Below are positions 63,214-64,000 of a DNA stretch of 64,000 nucleotides, piece by piece. Within the stretch, counting starts at the first letter, position 1. Each line of letters begins with the position of its first letter. A program made the position numbers and the translations under genes. The stretch is from Burkholderiales bacterium (GTDB lineage: Bacteria > Pseudomonadota > Gammaproteobacteria > Burkholderiales > SG8-41), in NCBI GenBank assembly GCA_030833315.1, contig JAURHM010000001.1:114233-178232 (forward strand), given 5' to 3'. A model generated the notes under the pieces. That model searched no databases, was not told the DNA's origin, and saw only the letters and a list, made by a program, of their open reading frames with translations.

Positions 63214-64000
63214 TCACCAAGGAGGTATCCAGTTACCATGTAGAAACATCTCTTTGCTGGGATTCGTTTTATAGATATCATTTTCCATATCATTAGCAAG
63301 TCTAGCGTCTTCAGGACAATTTCCCTCCATTTTGCTAGGGTATTCCGCAAAATAGCGCTCACCTTTATTTTTGTACTTTTGAAAAAGATAACAGTCGTTC
63401 CCTGCACCAGGGACTTGCACTTTTGTAACAATTTCTTTTCCATCCGCACTTACTGTGTAGAAAATTTTTCTATCGTACCTTTTTCTTTCTTGCCAGAGGC
63501 CTCGGGGGTCTTCAAAACCCCTTGGTTTCGGGCTGTATATGAAGAGACTCGCGCTATCTGTTTGAAAGTACCAGAAGATCGTCTGTACCGTTCTATCTGA
63601 GGAGCAGGCGTTATTTTTCTCTCCGACTTCATCCACAACACATTTTCCCAAAAGAAAATTTTTTGTCTCGGGTGCTGGGCTTACGTTTATTGCTGCCACA
63701 GAAGGAGCTGTTGGTGTGGCAGTGGTGGCCACCGGCGGAGCGCTCACTGGATTCGCTTCTCTAGATGATCTTTTACCGATGTAATCAACCAGCCCCCAGC
63801 CCACCAAAAACACCACGCCCGCAGCAGCAGCCCAGCCCATGAGATTGTTTTTGTCGCTGTTGGCTTGTTCAGATGCCGTTGCCCCCTGTTGTGACAATTG
63901 TGAGCTATCTGGCTCCACAACCTTGCCCGTACCTTGCTCAAGCGTGGGGGATGCGCTTGTGACGGCCGCTGGTTCAGCGTTGGCTTCGGAAACTTGAGCG
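63214..64000 (-). CDS. Unrecognised membrane-anchored protein (5' end beyond window)
   Basis: The frame is open to the window edge, so at least 261 codons; a GTG at 63918 is the only internal start near the edge and has no ribosome binding site. Visible order: a Ser/Gln/Ala/Glu-rich polar segment, one membrane helix (LMGWAAAAGVVFLVGWGLVDYI), a Pro/Ala/Thr-rich linker, and a C-terminal domain of about 150 residues with several cysteines (GKCVVDEVGEKNNACSSD; NDCYLFQ; GNCPEDARLAND). The C-terminal domain is probably periplasmic. No family recognised. AT-rich, like the gene after it. Confidence 0.65.
   Translation of the reverse strand, partial: AQVSEANAEPAAVTSASPTLEQGTGKVVEPDSSQLSQQGATASEQANSDKNNLMGWAAAAGVVFLVGWGLVDYIGKRSSREANPVSAPPVATTATPTAPSVAAINVSPAPETKNFLLGKCVVDEVGEKNNACSSDRTVQTIFWYFQTDSASLFIYSPKPRGFEDPRGLWQERKRYDRKIFYTVSADGKEIVTKVQVPGAGNDCYLFQKYKNKGERYFAEYPSKMEGNCPEDARLANDMENDIYKTNPSKEMFLHGNWIPPW

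Larger units (their letters stand above)
62399..64000. mobile_element. Probable end of a genomic island integrated at tRNA-Phe
   Basis: Bounded on the left by the tRNA-Phe 3' duplicate; it continues past the window. From about 62780 base composition is visibly more AT-rich than in the rest of the window. It contains two genes of no recognised family and short direct repeats near the boundary like integrase arm sites. No integrase gene is visible within the window. Confidence 0.55.

Overview
The window is a GC-rich chromosomal segment of a betaproteobacterium, most probably a Burkholderiales-type organism. The grounds are conserved gene neighbourhoods (hemA-prfA-prmC-grxD; argH/algZ-algR-hemCDXY; cutA-dsbD-tlpA-aroQ-accB-accC-prmA-DUF3426) and a large set of Bug-type (TctC) periplasmic solute-binding proteins. 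No rRNA, CRISPR array, insertion sequence or intact tRNA was seen.

Left part (1-22 kb), housekeeping: the 3' end of apaH; an ornithine-lipid-type acyltransferase pair in which the N-acyltransferase gene is broken; a glycine-zipper lipoprotein and a PfkB kinase; mscL, dgkA, gcvH; the DUF3426/prmA/accC/accB/aroQ run; a thiol-redox run (tlpA, dsbD, cutA); an NAD(P)-binding epimerase; a ferredoxin-reductase fusion; the haem genes hemC, hemD, hemX, hemY; an AlgZ/AlgR two-component pair; and argH.

22-29 kb, organosulfonate locus: a LacI regulator, sulfoacetaldehyde acetyltransferase (xsc), a divergent 980-residue FAD/Fe-S oxidase and a TauE/SafE sulfite exporter. A LacI-type operator lies in the divergent gap, and two intrinsic terminators with the same stem core bracket the set. 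29-33.5 kb returns to housekeeping: grxD, a YkgJ-type cysteine-cluster protein, prmC, prfA, hemA, rubredoxin.

33.5-61.7 kb, accessory catabolism: a hydroxyacid dehydrogenase and a methylisocitrate-lyase-like enzyme; an IclR regulator; then Bug, Bug, CaiB, CitE-like lyase, Bug, intradiol dioxygenase, mesaconyl/itaconyl-CoA-hydratase-like protein, CaiB, Bug. After a signal-peptide-bearing methyltransferase, an M14 peptidase, a 3-hydroxyacyl-CoA dehydrogenase and a giant DUF748 protein come another Bug and an MmgE/PrpD protein. A six-gene minus-strand operon follows: ornithine-cyclodeaminase-like enzyme, Bug, two DapA-like proteins (one without the Schiff-base lysine), SDR, Bug. Seven Bug receptors occur with no TctA/TctB membrane partner. 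The grouping suggests capture of dicarboxylates or aromatic acids, ring cleavage, CoA activation, hydration and retro-Claisen cleavage. The substrates are inferred, not shown.

61.7-64 kb, right edge: a decayed LysR gene, then a 45-nt copy of the 3' end of tRNA-Phe, which is the typical scar of a tyrosine-recombinase integration. To its right is AT-richer DNA with two unrecognised genes, probably the end of a genomic island whose body and intact tRNA-Phe lie beyond the window.
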